64,000 nucleotides of DNA from an uncultured Shewanella sp. (lineage in GTDB: Bacteria; Pseudomonadota; Gammaproteobacteria; Enterobacterales; Shewanellaceae). Shown here piece by piece: positions 8,659-18,370 of this stretch. Numbering within the stretch: position 1 is the first letter of the stretch; each line of letters starts with the position of its first letter. A program made the position numbers and the translations under genes. The DNA lies in assembly GCA_947503555.1 (NCBI GenBank), contig CANNEE010000003.1, positions 248,001 to 312,000 of the forward strand. Reading direction: 5' to 3'. The notes below the pieces were generated by a model. The model was not told the DNA's origin. It saw only the letters and a program-made list of their open reading frames with translations, and made no database searches.

Positions 8659-8866
8659 CTACCTAGTATAGTCATACAAAAGTGATACTTGCCTAAGATT
8701 AAGATTAGACCAGAGTGGCAATATTGGGATTTGACGGAGAGAATCTTAAAAGCCGTGGTGTTAATGCAAAAATATTCATGATTAAACCCATTTGTGCCTA
8801 GGTTTCATACTGTGCTTAGGTTAAAATGCCCGGTCTGCTTTTTGTATCCAAACACAAGTGAAAATC

Positions 8867-9965
8867 ATGTTTGAAGTAAATCCGGTAAAATTTAAAATTA
8901 AGGAGCTGGCCGAGCGCACAGATCTCCTTAGGGGGTACCTTTGACTATGATGCTAAACAAGAGCGTCTAGAAGAGGTTAGCCGTGAGCTTGAAAGCTCAG
9001 AAGTCTGGAATAATCCAGAAAATGCTCAAGCCCTTGGTAAAGAGCGCGCAGCATTAGAAGCTGTGGTTAAGACCATTGATGATATGGACTCTGGTCTGGA
9101 AGATGTGGAAGGTTTGCTTGAGCTTGCCGTCGAAGAGGAAGATCTCGATACCTTCAACGATGCAACTGCAGAACTTGATGAGCTAGAGAAGCGTTTAGAA
9201 GAGCTAGAGTTTCGTCGTATGTTCTCTGGCGCCCATGATACTGCCGATTGTTATCTGGATATTCAATCTGGCTCTGGTGGTACCGAGGCTCAGGATTGGG
9301 CCAATATGGTGCTACGTATGTTTCTGCGTTGGGGCGAAGCTCACGACTATAAGCCTGAGCTCATAGAAGTGACCGACGGTGACGTTGCCGGTATCAAAGG
9401 GGCAACGATTAAGTTTACGGGTGAATATGCCTTTGGTTGGTTAAGAACCGAAACCGGCGTTCATCGTCTAGTTCGTAAGTCGCCTTTCGATTCTTCGGGT
9501 AAACGCCATACTTCATTCTGCAGTGTATTTGTTTATCCTGAGATTGATGATTCAATCGAGATCGATATCAATCCAGCGGACCTGCGTATCGATACTTACC
9601 GTGCGTCGGGCGCGGGAGGTCAGCACGTAAACAAGACTGAGTCTGCGATTCGTATTACTCACTTGCCGACCAATACAGTGGTGCAGTGTCAAAACGATCG
9701 TTCTCAGCACAAAAACCGTGATAGCGCGATGAAACAGCTGAAAGCTAAGCTTTATGAGCTTGAAATGCTAAAGCAAAATGCCGATAAGCAGGCGGCGGAA
9801 GATGCTAAGTCTGATATTGGATGGGGCAGCCAAATTCGCTCCTATGTGCTAGATGATGCACGCATTAAAGATCTACGTACCGGCGTAGAGAACCGAAATA
9901 CCCAGAGCGTTTTAGATGGCGATCTGGACAAGTTTATTGAAGCCAGCCTGAAGTCAGGCCTGTAA
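8867..9965 (+). CDS. prfB: Peptide chain release factor 2, with programmed +1 frameshift
   Basis: The reading frame is 8867-8941 joined to 8943-9965, giving 365 residues, as in E. coli RF2. The first 25 codons ([20 protein letters not shown], then LRGYL) end at the in-frame UGA 8942-8944; skipping one base gives [12 protein letters not shown] and the rest of RF2. The classical signals are all present: an internal Shine-Dalgarno AGGGGG three bases before the slippery CTT, then TGA followed by C. Functional motifs are SPF, which reads UGA and UAA stop codons, and GGQ in SGAGGQHVN, which triggers peptide release. The residue before SGAGGQ is alanine, as in most bacteria, not the threonine of E. 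coli K-12. It is autoregulated: low RF2 favours frameshifting. It precedes lysS by 12 bases, the usual operon. Confidence 0.97.
8930..8945 (+). promoter_or_regulatory. prfB recoding site
   Basis: AGGGGG-TAC-CTT-TGA-C. The Shine-Dalgarno-like AGGGGG pairs with the anti-SD of the elongating ribosome, CTT is the slippery codon (8939-8941) and TGA the poorly terminating stop (8942-8944). Same layout as in E. coli prfB. A gene caller ignoring it would start RF2 far downstream, for example at the GTG at 9063. Confidence 0.95.
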
Positions 9966-9977
9966 CGAGAGAAGAAG

Positions 9978-11483
9978 ATGACTGAACAAGTTCAAGATGA
10001 AAACAAGCTAATTGCAGAGCGTCGCGCTAAGCTTGCGCATATACGTGAAAACTGTCCGGCAAATGGTCACCCAAACAGCTTCGATCGAAAACACAAGGCA
10101 GCAGATATTCAGGCCGAATATGGTCATCACACTAAAGAAGAACTTGAAGGCATGGGCATTCAACGTTCTATCGCTGGCCGTATCATGGCTAAGCGTGGGC
10201 CTTTCCTTGTGCTTCAAGATGTCAGTGGTCGTATTCAGGCTTATGCAGGTAAGGATGTTCAAAAGGAGCTTAAAGCTAAGTTCCAAGGTTTAGATATTGG
10301 TGACATTATTGGTGTGACTGGTCAGCTTCACTTATCGGGTAAAGGTGACCTTTATGTCAATATGGAAGATTATCAACTGCTGACCAAAGCGCTACGCCCA
10401 CTACCTGAAAAGTTCCACGGTTTGCAAGATCAAGAGACTCGCTATCGTCAGCGTTATGTTGACCTGATTGTGAATGAAGAGTCTCGTAATGCCTTTATCA
10501 TGCGCTCAAAAGTGGTTACCGCTATTCGTAACTTCATGGTGAAAAAAGAGTTTATGGAAGTCGAAACGCCTATGATGCACACCATTCCTGGTGGTGCGAC
10601 GGCGCGTCCTTTTATTACTCACCACAATGCCCTTGATATCGAAATGTATCTGCGTATTGCGCCTGAGCTTTATCTGAAGCGTTTGGTTGTGGGTGGCTTT
10701 GAGCGTGTATTTGAGATTAACCGTAACTTCCGTAACGAAGGTCTATCACCTCGCCATAACCCAGAATTCACTATGATGGAATTCTATATGGCTTACGCAG
10801 ATTATAAAGATCTGATGGATTTGACCGAAGAGATGCTAAGCTCTATCGCCACTGAGCTATGTGGTTCGCCTAAGCTAACTTATGGTGAGCATACTATCGA
10901 CTTTGGCGGCCCTTATGAGCGTCTAAGCATGTTGGATGCGATTAAGAAGTACAACCCTGACAACAGCACGATTCAGTCTATGACCTATGAAGAGGTTAAG
11001 GATGTCGACTTTATGCGTACGCTGGCTAAGAGCCTACACATTGAAGTTGAGTCTTTCTGGACATGTGGTCAGTTGCTTGAAGAGATCTTTGGTGAAACCG
11101 CCGAGCCTCAACTTATGCAGCCAACCTTTATTACAGGTTACCCAGCAGATATCTCGCCTTTGGCACGCCGTAACGATGATAACCACTTCATTACCGATCG
11201 CTTTGAGTTCTTTATCGGTGGCCGCGAAGTGGCTAATGGCTTTAGTGAGCTTAACGATGCTGAAGATCAAGATAACCGCTTTAAAGCTCAGGTTGATGCT
11301 AAAGATGCCGGTGATGATGAAGCTATGTTCTATGATGCAGACTATATTGCAGCGCTTGAGCACGGTCTTCCACCTACGGCGGGTCAAGGTATTGGTATCG
11401 ACCGTTTGGTGATGCTATTTACCAACACTCACACTATTCGTGACGTGATTCTATTCCCTGCATTAAGACCTCAAGGTGCTTAA
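9978..11483 (+). CDS. lysS: Lysyl-tRNA synthetase, class II
   Basis: A 501-residue protein, close to the 505 of E. coli LysS. The N-terminal anticodon-binding OB fold (about 65-150) contains [15 protein letters not shown]; the catalytic class II core follows with motif 1 near [20 protein letters not shown], motif 2 [15 protein letters not shown] and motif 3 [14 protein letters not shown] at the C terminus. It charges tRNA-Lys in the cytoplasm. The start ATG has GAGAGAAGAAG upstream and is 12 bases after prfB, so the two genes form the classic prfB-lysS operon. A strong terminator follows. Confidence 0.97.
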   Translation: MTEQVQDENKLIAERRAKLAHIRENCPANGHPNSFDRKHKAADIQAEYGHHTKEELEGMGIQRSIAGRIMAKRGPFLVLQDVSGRIQAYAGKDVQKELKAKFQGLDIGDIIGVTGQLHLSGKGDLYVNMEDYQLLTKALRPLPEKFHGLQDQETRYRQRYVDLIVNEESRNAFIMRSKVVTAIRNFMVKKEFMEVETPMMHTIPGGATARPFITHHNALDIEMYLRIAPELYLKRLVVGGFERVFEINRNFRNEGLSPRHNPEFTMMEFYMAYADYKDLMDLTEEMLSSIATELCGSPKLTYGEHTIDFGGPYERLSMLDAIKKYNPDNSTIQSMTYEEVKDVDFMRTLAKSLHIEVESFWTCGQLLEEIFGETAEPQLMQPTFITGYPADISPLARRNDDNHFITDRFEFFIGGREVANGFSELNDAEDQDNRFKAQVDAKDAGDDEAMFYDADYIAALEHGLPPTAGQGIGIDRLVMLFTNTHTIRDVILFPALRPQGA

Positions 11484-11502
11484 TCGCAAATAGGGTGAGT
11501 TT

Positions 11503-11530
11503 AAAAGCCAGCACATGTGCTGGCTTTTTT
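11503..11530 (+). terminator. Terminator of the prfB-lysS operon
   Basis: A perfect palindrome AAAAGCCAGCACATGTGCTG then GCTTTTTT. The stem is GC-rich and followed by a run of T on the plus strand, 20 bases after the lysS stop. Confidence 0.9.
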
Positions 11531-11682
11531 GTGTCTAACCCTTTTCAGGATAAAAAGGGGAAGGTTTAGTGTTTGGGGCAACAACATTGCTCTATCAAAT
11601 TAGGCGACTACACTTTCAGTAGAGTCAATTCACGTTCAATCTTTTGTACTACTCCTGCAATAGGAGTGATCGGAGACTTGCT

Positions 11683-12438
11683 ATGAAGTGGTGCGCCTTA
11701 ATCAAGAAGTGTGTTGTAACATTATGCCTGTTGGCTATCTGGCCAGTATCGGCCAGCTCCCTTAAATCTCTCAACTATGTCACCGAATCTTATCCTCCTT
11801 ATAATTTTAAGGCTCAAGGGAAGGTGCAGGGGATCGCGGTGGATCTCTTGCTAGAGGCGATGAAAGTGTCGGGTAATGAAATTAGTGATAAGAATTTAAG
11901 TGTTCAGCCTTGGACCCGAGCCTATCAAACGACATTGAAGGGCCCTAACATTGTATTGTTTTCTACTACTCGCACTGAGCAGAGAGAGCCTCTATTTAAA
12001 TGGGCCGGACCGATAACAGATACTCGTATTGTATTGCTTGCTCGTAAAGGTAGTGGCATAAAAATCGATTCAGTCAAGGATGCTGCTAACTATAAGATTG
12101 GTGTGATTAGAGACGATATTGGTGAACAGTTAGCTCTGGAAAATGGCATTCCAGATAATAAGCTTAAGCGAGTCGGCAAGGCACCAGCACTCGCAAAAAT
12201 GCTCAATAAGGGGCGGGTGGATCTTTGGGCCTATGAAGAGAATGTGGCTCGCTGGTTTATTAAGAGCAATGGCATGAGTAATAAAGAGTTTGAGACGGTA
12301 TTTGTGTTAAGTGAAGGTCAGCTTTATTACTCATTTAGTCCAGATGTGGATGATAACTTAGTGCAAGAGTTGCAACAGGCACTGGATAAAGTAAAAGATT
12401 CGAGTGAGTATCAGGCGATCCTAAAGCGCTATCTATAG
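11683..12438 (+). CDS. Periplasmic solute-binding protein, SBP_bac_3 family
   Basis: From ATG 11683 this is a 251-residue protein with a Sec signal peptide (MKWCALIKKCVVTLCLLAIW, cleavage near PVSA-SS). The mature part starts LNYVTESYPPYNFKAQGKVQ, then GIAVDLLLEAM, typical of family 3 extracellular binding proteins (amino-acid-like ligands). KIGVIRDDIGEQLA and the C-terminal ALDKVKDSSEYQAILKRYL also fit. No permease or ATPase gene is adjacent, so it is an orphan as in many Shewanella and Vibrio genomes; such proteins sometimes act in sensing rather than transport. An upstream in-frame ATG (11644) exists, but starting there would put 13 polar residues before the signal peptide, so 11683 is preferred. 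Confidence 0.82.
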   Translation: MKWCALIKKCVVTLCLLAIWPVSASSLKSLNYVTESYPPYNFKAQGKVQGIAVDLLLEAMKVSGNEISDKNLSVQPWTRAYQTTLKGPNIVLFSTTRTEQREPLFKWAGPITDTRIVLLARKGSGIKIDSVKDAANYKIGVIRDDIGEQLALENGIPDNKLKRVGKAPALAKMLNKGRVDLWAYEENVARWFIKSNGMSNKEFETVFVLSEGQLYYSFSPDVDDNLVQELQQALDKVKDSSEYQAILKRYL

Positions 12439-12478
12439 TGCTATCGAGCCTGCAGTGAAAATAGGCCGTGTTGAACTG

Positions 12479-13063
12479 TCAAGGCTGTTTGAGGTTATCG
12501 AGGGCTTCACTGGCTAATTCGATAACCTCACCAGGCTGCATATCATCTAGATGAATATCACCTATGCGCACTCTGACTAGCCTTAACGTTGGAAAGCCCA
12601 CCGCAGCCGTCATTTTTCGCACCTGCCGATTCTTACCTTCGCCTATGGTGATAGACACCCAGCTTGTGGGACCATGGCGCTCATCTCGTATCTGTTTCCC
12701 TCTAGGGGGGAAGTTTGGTGGGGTCTCAAGCTTAAACGCCTGACAGGGGAGAGTGCGATACTTTTCTCCTTTTACGCCAATCTCCACACCTTCGGCAAGC
12801 TTGGCAACAGCTTGCTTATCAATATCGCCATCGACTTGCACATAGTACTCTTTATCGACTTGCTTACTTCTGACTTGATGACTCGTCATGCCATTTGTCG
12901 TTAACAGTAACAAGCCTTCTGAGTCGTGATCGAGTCGGCCTATAGCCATAATGCCTTTAGGGAAATTTGCGAGTTCACCAAGTAATTTTTTACGTTTACG
13001 GACTTCTGGAACAAATTGGCTGAGATAGCCAAAAGGCTTGAAGATTTTGTAGTCTTGGGCCAT
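12479..13063 (-). CDS. rluE: 23S rRNA pseudouridine synthase, RluE-type
   Basis: A 194-residue protein of the RsuA/RluE family. It has MAIGRLDHDSEGLLLLTTNG, where the aspartate of GRLDxDSEGL is the catalytic residue, KEYYVQVDG, and GPTSWVSITIGEGKNRQVRK, with the conserved GKNRQVRKM near the C terminus. It lacks an N-terminal S4 domain and is short, both typical of RluE, which makes pseudouridine 2457 in E. coli 23S rRNA. Assignment to RluE rather than another small family member rests on length and lack of S4. It converges with the solute-binding protein gene ending at 12438. Confidence 0.85.
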   Translation of the reverse strand: MAQDYKIFKPFGYLSQFVPEVRKRKKLLGELANFPKGIMAIGRLDHDSEGLLLLTTNGMTSHQVRSKQVDKEYYVQVDGDIDKQAVAKLAEGVEIGVKGEKYRTLPCQAFKLETPPNFPPRGKQIRDERHGPTSWVSITIGEGKNRQVRKMTAAVGFPTLRLVRVRIGDIHLDDMQPGEVIELASEALDNLKQP

Positions 13064-13115
13064 GGATCTAACGAAAAAGAAATTTGTGGCGATTATAACG
13101 AGCTGAGAAAGCGTT

Positions 13116-13142
13116 GTCGCGAAGAAGGAGTTTCTTCGCGAC
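13116..13142. terminator. Hairpin after the DUF3103 gene
   Basis: Inverted repeat GTCGCGAAGAA, 5-base loop, TTCTTCGCGAC. It lies eight bases beyond the 3' end of the DUF3103 gene (minus strand). There is no good T run on the minus strand, so termination is probable but not certain; it may instead protect the 3' end. Confidence 0.5.
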
Positions 13143-13150
13143 TTTGCTTC

Positions 13151-14284
13151 TTATCTTGGATTAATCACCAAAGGCGTGAAGGTGGCAGTAGCGTTATTAC
13201 TGGCACCGCTGCGATAGTGGTAAGTTTGACCCTCAAAAAGAGTATAGAAGACATCGACATAGTCATCATCATTGGTAAACCAGGAATCAGGCATGGCCTG
13301 GAGAACACCGTTAGTGATCTGTGGAATGACAGCGTATGAAGAGACATCTGGAATAAGACGCATAATAGCCTCAGCTGCCTTGAGTAGTGCACTGGCTAAG
13401 GTTTTATAATTCGTACCATCATCATGTTCCATTAATAATATATCTGCTGCTTGCCAGCGATAGCGCTCCCAGTGGATCAGGATCTGATTTGGATGATAAG
13501 TGGTGCCATCATAATCTAAGTATGGCATCTCCATGATATCGAGAACTGGCTTATCACGACTTGGACTCACTCCAGTGACTATGGCATACACTTCTGCCGC
13601 ACCAGAAATCCAGGGCTCTTCATCATTCTTTAAATGAATATTGGTTAGGACAGTGGTTGAGATAGGCGCAGTTTGACTTGCGGCAACTTGCTTAAGGGAT
13701 TTCGCCAACTTATTTGTGTCAAGATTGGCCTTGGCAAAGGTAGAGCGCATGACAGCTAACCCTTCTTTTAGGGTAGCTTTACCATTCAATTCAACAACAA
13801 ACACGGGTTGCTGCGGTAAGGCGTAAACATCAAGTAGATGGCGCTTGCCATGGACATCATAGGCTTCTATGGCTTGCCACTCTTTGTCGTCACCGTCGGG
13901 TGCGAAGGCAAAGAGTGGACTTTGACCATTTTGCCAAGGCATTAGCATGCTAGCATCGGCAAGTCTGAGCTGGATTAAGTTTTGGCTTGTATCAGAGGTT
14001 TGTGTTAGACCTTTAGCTGAGCGCATTAATTGGTCGCTGCGGGTTAGCATTTTAGGACTGATGCCTGGGGCTTGCATCAGCTCACTGGCACTAATATCAA
14101 GATCATATTGGTTAATCTCAGTGCGAAGTAAACTGGAAAGAGCATGATATTGTTTGCTGAGATCTTGGGCGAGAGCACGTTTTTGATCTGCTAACTTAAC
14201 GACTGCTTCTTGAGCTTGGGCTGGTAGCAGGCTGCTAGCAGTCAGCCCTAGCCCTAGAGCGAGGGAGAGAATTGTTTTTTTCAT
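13151..14284 (-). CDS. Secreted DUF3103-family protein
   Basis: A 377-residue protein with a clear Sec signal peptide (MKKTILSLALGLGLTASSLL, cleavage after PAQA-Q). It contains FVVELNGKATLKEGLAVMR, GAAEVYAIVTGV and an acidic DNDDDYVDVFY-like stretch near residue 345. From memory this resembles DUF3103, an uncharacterised family of exported proteins of marine gammaproteobacteria. No catalytic motif is recognised. The acidic loops may bind calcium, which is inference. Expression is probably as a single gene; the 235 bases upstream hold no obvious operator. Confidence 0.7.
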   Translation of the reverse strand: MKKTILSLALGLGLTASSLLPAQAQEAVVKLADQKRALAQDLSKQYHALSSLLRTEINQYDLDISASELMQAPGISPKMLTRSDQLMRSAKGLTQTSDTSQNLIQLRLADASMLMPWQNGQSPLFAFAPDGDDKEWQAIEAYDVHGKRHLLDVYALPQQPVFVVELNGKATLKEGLAVMRSTFAKANLDTNKLAKSLKQVAASQTAPISTTVLTNIHLKNDEEPWISGAAEVYAIVTGVSPSRDKPVLDIMEMPYLDYDGTTYHPNQILIHWERYRWQAADILLMEHDDGTNYKTLASALLKAAEAIMRLIPDVSSYAVIPQITNGVLQAMPDSWFTNDDDYVDVFYTLFEGQTYHYRSGASNNATATFTPLVINPR

Positions 14285-14519
14285 ATTTCGTCCTTGAATT
14301 GTTGTGTTTATGTAAAATCATCTTTATATCAGCACAGCCTAAATTAAATGTAAATCCGTTTTTATCTTATTTTTTGTCAACTTAAGTATTAATTTCTCCC
14401 AGATTTTGATTATTTGTCAGCTGATTTTTTCGGAGATTGTCGACATGATAATGTTAACCGCTGGTTATCTTGTTGCGTATTTGTTACTTTGATTTATTCG
14501 ATTAATAAGGTGAGACTTT

Positions 14520-15194
14520 ATGGCTGAATCACATCTACCCCTATCAGATTTTATCGCCTATTCAGAGCAGGAGATGCTCAATAGGGCAAAAGCAAACTAT
14601 CTTGCAGTAAAGCGTCGTCACTCAATTAGAAAGTTCTCAAATAAAGCTGTACCTAAAGAGATTATTGAACAATGCATTCTCGCTGCAGGAACGGCTCCTA
14701 ATGGTGCTAATCATCAGCCCTGGCATTTTGTTGCTATCAATAGTCCTGACATTAAGGCTCAAGTTCGCCATGAGGCAGAGGCATTAGAGCAAGCATTTTA
14801 TCAAGGTAAAGCGGGAGAAGAGTGGCTTAACGCTTTAAAGCCTCTGGGCACAAATGCAAATAAACCATACTTAGAAGAGGCGCCTTGGCTCATTGCCGTG
14901 TTTAGTCAGAAGCGACAGCAGCTTGAAGAGGGTGAACAAAAGACGAATTATTATGTTCATGAGTCTGTTGGGATTGCCACTGGCTTTTTGCTGCAAGCGC
15001 TACACCATGCAGGCCTTGGCACATTAACCCATACCCCCAAACCTATGAGCTTTTTAAGTAAGGTGTGTGGCCGCGAAAATGATAATGAACGGCCTTATAT
15101 GTTGATAGTGGCAGGTTACCCCGCTGAAGATGCGACTGTGCCTACACACGCCTTGGAGAAAAAGCCATTGGATGAGATTGCGAGCTTTATCTAG
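14520..15194 (+). CDS. Iodotyrosine deiodinase-like flavoprotein (nitroreductase fold)
   Basis: A 224-residue FMN-dependent nitroreductase-fold protein. RRHSIRKFS (32-40) and PNGANHQPWHFVAI (60-73) are FMN-binding segments. The C-terminal half NYYVHESVGIATGFLLQALH, then HAGLGTLTHTPKPMSFL, and GYPAEDATVP follow the iodotyrosine deiodinase subgroup closely. The lid residues that contact halotyrosine in human IYD (E157, Y161, K182) align by exact spacing with E90, Y94 and K115 here. Known homologues reductively dehalogenate iodo- or bromotyrosine using reduced FMN. In a marine bacterium halogenated tyrosines are plausible substrates; this is inference. Good Shine-Dalgarno AAGGTGAG before ATG. 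No operon partner; it converges with queG. Confidence 0.85.
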   Translation: MAESHLPLSDFIAYSEQEMLNRAKANYLAVKRRHSIRKFSNKAVPKEIIEQCILAAGTAPNGANHQPWHFVAINSPDIKAQVRHEAEALEQAFYQGKAGEEWLNALKPLGTNANKPYLEEAPWLIAVFSQKRQQLEEGEQKTNYYVHESVGIATGFLLQALHHAGLGTLTHTPKPMSFLSKVCGRENDNERPYMLIVAGYPAEDATVPTHALEKKPLDEIASFI

Positions 15195-15212
15195 CCAGAT
15201 TTCATGTCTGAT

Positions 15213-16409
15213 TTAGGCGTCTCTAGGGAGGCCCTTTTCAACGGCGCGAACGATTCGGGCCGTTTTACGTAGGGCGCGGTTTTGCAAATCATTCTTACCA
15301 TTTTGCAGTTTATCAAGCGCCCAATCGATATGTTCTATTACCATCTCATCAATTTCATTTGAAGTTTTTCTGGCAATCAGTGCTGCAATCGCTTCACTGG
15401 AGCTGGGCCCGTTACCTAAAGCAATGGCAATATTCCTTAGCCAACGTTTATGACCGATACGACGTATAGCGCTGCCTTCGGTGAGTTTGAGAAACTCACT
15501 TTCGCTCCAGTTGAAGAGTGTAATAAGATCAGGCTGGATCAGTTTGTCTCTGGTATGAAAATCTTGTTCCATGGTTAAGGGAGCTTGGCTATTGACAGGG
15601 CACACTAGCTGACAATCATCACAGCCATAAATTCTATTGCCAATTTGCTCTCTGAACTCGACAGGAATGCTGCCTTGCTTTTCTATGGTGAGGTAAGAGA
15701 TACAGCGTCTACCATCAACCACATAGGGCTCTACAATGGCATTAGTAGGACAGGACTTGATACAGGCGACACAGGTATTACAGTCCTCAGTTACTGGAAT
15801 ATCGACATTAAGGGGGACATCAACAAAGAGCTCACCAAGGAAAAACCAACTGCCAGCATTATGATTGAGCACTAGGGAGTGCTTTCCTGTCCAGCCAAGA
15901 CCTGCTTTTTCTGCAAGAGGCCGTTCAAGTACTGGAGCTGAGTCGACAAAGGGGCGATAACTTGGTGCATTAACACCAAGGTTGTTAAGTTCAGCTTCTA
16001 ATTTTTGTCCGAGTTGCTTTAGGCGGTTGCGTATCATCTTGTGATAATCCCGCCCGCCGGCGTAACGAGAGATGTAACCTAGGTTTGGCGCTTTAAGGTT
16101 GGTAGCAAAGCCCGCATTAGGAGGTAAATAATCCATACGGGCTGAGATGACTCTTAGGGTACCAGGATGCAACTCAGCAGGCCTTGCTCGCATCATGCCG
16201 TGATTGGCCATATAAGCCATTTCACCATGGTAGTTATTTGCAAGCCATTGGCTAAACTTGGGTTCTTCTTTGGTTAAATCAGTGTCTGTTATGCCTATCT
16301 GTGCAAAGCCTAACGCTTTGCCCCACTCCTTGATCTGTTGTGAAAGCTTGGTGAGCTCTGTTTGAGTAAGTTGATCGATTTGGCGAAGTGCCGTGTTGGA
16401 GCTAGACAT
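15213..16409 (-). CDS. queG: Epoxyqueuosine reductase
   Basis: A 398-residue QueG. It has the cobalamin-binding N-terminal domain (FAQIGITDTDL, MARPAEL-type segment MMRARPAELHPG) and two 4Fe-4S motifs, CNTCVACIKSCPTNAI (about 218-233) and CDDCQLVCPVN (about 265-275). A short HEAT-like helical C terminus follows, with RNIAIALGNG. It reduces epoxyqueuosine to queuosine in tRNA, the last step of the Q34 modification. In E. coli it is next to tsaE; that is not so here. Slightly longer than the 379 residues of E. coli, with a roughly 15-residue N-terminal extension; a downstream start is possible. Confidence 0.93.
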   Translation of the reverse strand: MSSSNTALRQIDQLTQTELTKLSQQIKEWGKALGFAQIGITDTDLTKEEPKFSQWLANNYHGEMAYMANHGMMRARPAELHPGTLRVISARMDYLPPNAGFATNLKAPNLGYISRYAGGRDYHKMIRNRLKQLGQKLEAELNNLGVNAPSYRPFVDSAPVLERPLAEKAGLGWTGKHSLVLNHNAGSWFFLGELFVDVPLNVDIPVTEDCNTCVACIKSCPTNAIVEPYVVDGRRCISYLTIEKQGSIPVEFREQIGNRIYGCDDCQLVCPVNSQAPLTMEQDFHTRDKLIQPDLITLFNWSESEFLKLTEGSAIRRIGHKRWLRNIAIALGNGPSSSEAIAALIARKTSNEIDEMVIEHIDWALDKLQNGKNDLQNRALRKTARIVRAVEKGLPRDA

Positions 16410-16477
16410 GCAGGCAGTTATAGGTTGAAGCTAAATGTGCTGCATATGATAGCAGGGAGAGCGCTTAGGGGCGAAAT

Positions 16478-18370
16478 TTATTCGGCATTGCTTAGCTTGG
16501 CACAGTTTCGGCCAGCGGATTTGGCTTGATACAGTGCTTCGTCAGCTTGTTTCACTAAGCTATTAAAATCTTTTAATTTATGGGTGTCATCGATAAAGGC
16601 GACCCCAGCACTAATGGATAGCTTATGATGATAATGACTAAAGTTTTCTGACTCTTTATTCACAGCTTCTACTAGGCGCTGAGCAATAATCAAAGCTTGA
16701 TCTTTAGAGGTATTGTTAAGCACTACTAAAAACTCTTCGCCACCGATTCGTCCCACTTTATCTTGTTTGCGCATCAGTTTGGCGCTGAGTTGTGCCAGTC
16801 TGACTAAGACTTTATCTCCCTCTTCATGGCCTTGTTCATCGTTAATTTTCTTAAAGTGATCGGCATCGAATAGAATGATTGCCAGAGGAGTATGGTATTT
16901 TTTAGCCTTTAAGAATTGGTACTCTCCCCATTTATACATATGACGCCGGTTGGGCAGTTGAGTTAGGTGATCGGTTAAGGCTAAGGCCTCTAATCCTTTG
17001 GCTTTCTTTTGCTGCTTATACACGGAATAGCATAAGTACATTATGATAATCAGAGCCATTATCATAATGATTAGCTGAAGCTGTTTATTTCGCTCTAGAA
17101 TCCGTTTTTCATTTTCTTTCAATTGCTTATACTCAAGCAGCTTCTTGTTCTCACTTTCTACTTGGTCCAGATCGAACTTATGACGCATCTCAGCGGTATA
17201 AAGAGATATCTGCTGTTTATCTTGAATTTCATGCCTTTCTATATATTTTTCTTGGGCTTTGTAGGCGGCTTGCCATTGTGCCTGTTGCGCAAAAATTTGG
17301 GACTGCAGCAGTAGGGACTTTAGGTAGAAACGTTCATTTTTGTTCGCTAAAAAACCAGCTAATGCCTGATCAATATGCTCTATGGCCTTATTAAGTTGAG
17401 ACTCACTTATTGCAATCTGAGCCAAATAGAATTGCAGATAGCTATATATTTCAGGGGAGTCTGAAGTCACAGTTTGTTGGGCTTCATCTAGATACACTTT
17501 GGCTTGTGCAATCTTATTTATCTGGATTAGGGCTCCTGCGATTTCTACTCCTGCAATAGCTTGGTCTATCTCTTTGTTTAGTGCTTTATAGTAGAGATAG
17601 TTTTGTTGGTGTTTCTCTATCGCCTCTTGATAGCGCTCAAGCTCTTCAAGGGCAAATGCAATATCTCGGCGTACAAAAGCTATCTGCTCTTGGTTATTAT
17701 TCTCCTGATAAATCTTAGTGATTTTTTGATAATAATGAATGGCTCTTTGAGGATCGCCAAAACGACGATAGCTGGTGGCGATGCCTGTGAGATTATAGAG
17801 TTGCCAATAGGGGAGATTGAGCTCTTCATAGAGTTGTTGCGCTTTAATCAGGTGGGTCAGGGCGCCAGTGAAATTACCCTGATAGGATTGTAATTCTCCC
17901 AATAGGCTGTAGGCATCGGCGACCACTCGAGTGCTGTTAGTTTCTAGTGCGAGTTTTAAAGCGGTTTGATAGCCACTTAATGCCAGCTGTTGCTCACCTT
18001 TATTCTCTTCAAACCAAGATTTGCAGAGCAACAAATCGATTTTGGTTACTGGGTATTGCTCAAGTTTAATTTTTGGCAGCCAATAGTTGGCAAAATTAAT
18101 CGCTTTCTCATTTTCTTCTGGAATACGAAAGTCGTGTACCCAGCACTTGGCTTTAAGTAAGCGCATTTTTCTTGCTTCATCTTTTGCACCGATAAGGGCT
18201 TCAGCCTCATCTATGTATGCCTGAATATGTTCGTTGGTGACAACAGAACCTTCTTCAAGCTTATTGAGAATTGCATCCGCTTTAGCATTATCGTTTGCCC
18301 ATAGAAATTGACTCCATAAGCAGAGGCTTACAAAGCAAGAGAAAAGGCAGAGATTCGATAAGTTCTTCAC
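16478..18370 (-). CDS. TPR-containing membrane diguanylate cyclase (GGDEF)
   Basis: A 630-residue protein. A signal peptide (MKNLSNLCLFSCFVSLCLWS) is followed by a periplasmic region of tetratricopeptide-like helices (residues about 100-390), a coiled coil, one membrane helix at about 432-453 (IIMIMALIIIMYLCYSVY) and a C-terminal GGDEF domain. The active site is GGEEF (543-547), a functional variant. An RxxD inhibitory site, RKQD (534-537), lies five residues before it, so product inhibition by cyclic di-GMP is expected. Family knowledge: it makes cyclic di-GMP from GTP and promotes sessile growth; the periplasmic TPR part probably senses a ligand or partner. Monocistronic, with a long intergenic region upstream. 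Confidence 0.9.
   Translation of the reverse strand: MKNLSNLCLFSCFVSLCLWSQFLWANDNAKADAILNKLEEGSVVTNEHIQAYIDEAEALIGAKDEARKMRLLKAKCWVHDFRIPEENEKAINFANYWLPKIKLEQYPVTKIDLLLCKSWFEENKGEQQLALSGYQTALKLALETNSTRVVADAYSLLGELQSYQGNFTGALTHLIKAQQLYEELNLPYWQLYNLTGIATSYRRFGDPQRAIHYYQKITKIYQENNNQEQIAFVRRDIAFALEELERYQEAIEKHQQNYLYYKALNKEIDQAIAGVEIAGALIQINKIAQAKVYLDEAQQTVTSDSPEIYSYLQFYLAQIAISESQLNKAIEHIDQALAGFLANKNERFYLKSLLLQSQIFAQQAQWQAAYKAQEKYIERHEIQDKQQISLYTAEMRHKFDLDQVESENKKLLEYKQLKENEKRILERNKQLQLIIMIMALIIIMYLCYSVYKQQKKAKGLEALALTDHLTQLPNRRHMYKWGEYQFLKAKKYHTPLAIILFDADHFKKINDEQGHEEGDKVLVRLAQLSAKLMRKQDKVGRIGGEEFLVVLNNTSKDQALIIAQRLVEAVNKESENFSHYHHKLSISAGVAFIDDTHKLKDFNSLVKQADEALYQAKSAGRNCAKLSNAE

Noticed and set aside
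9063-9965. RF2 read as a simple 300-residue ORF
   Set aside because: The RF2 N terminus and recoding signals are present from 8867, so the gene is complete with a frameshift rather than truncated.
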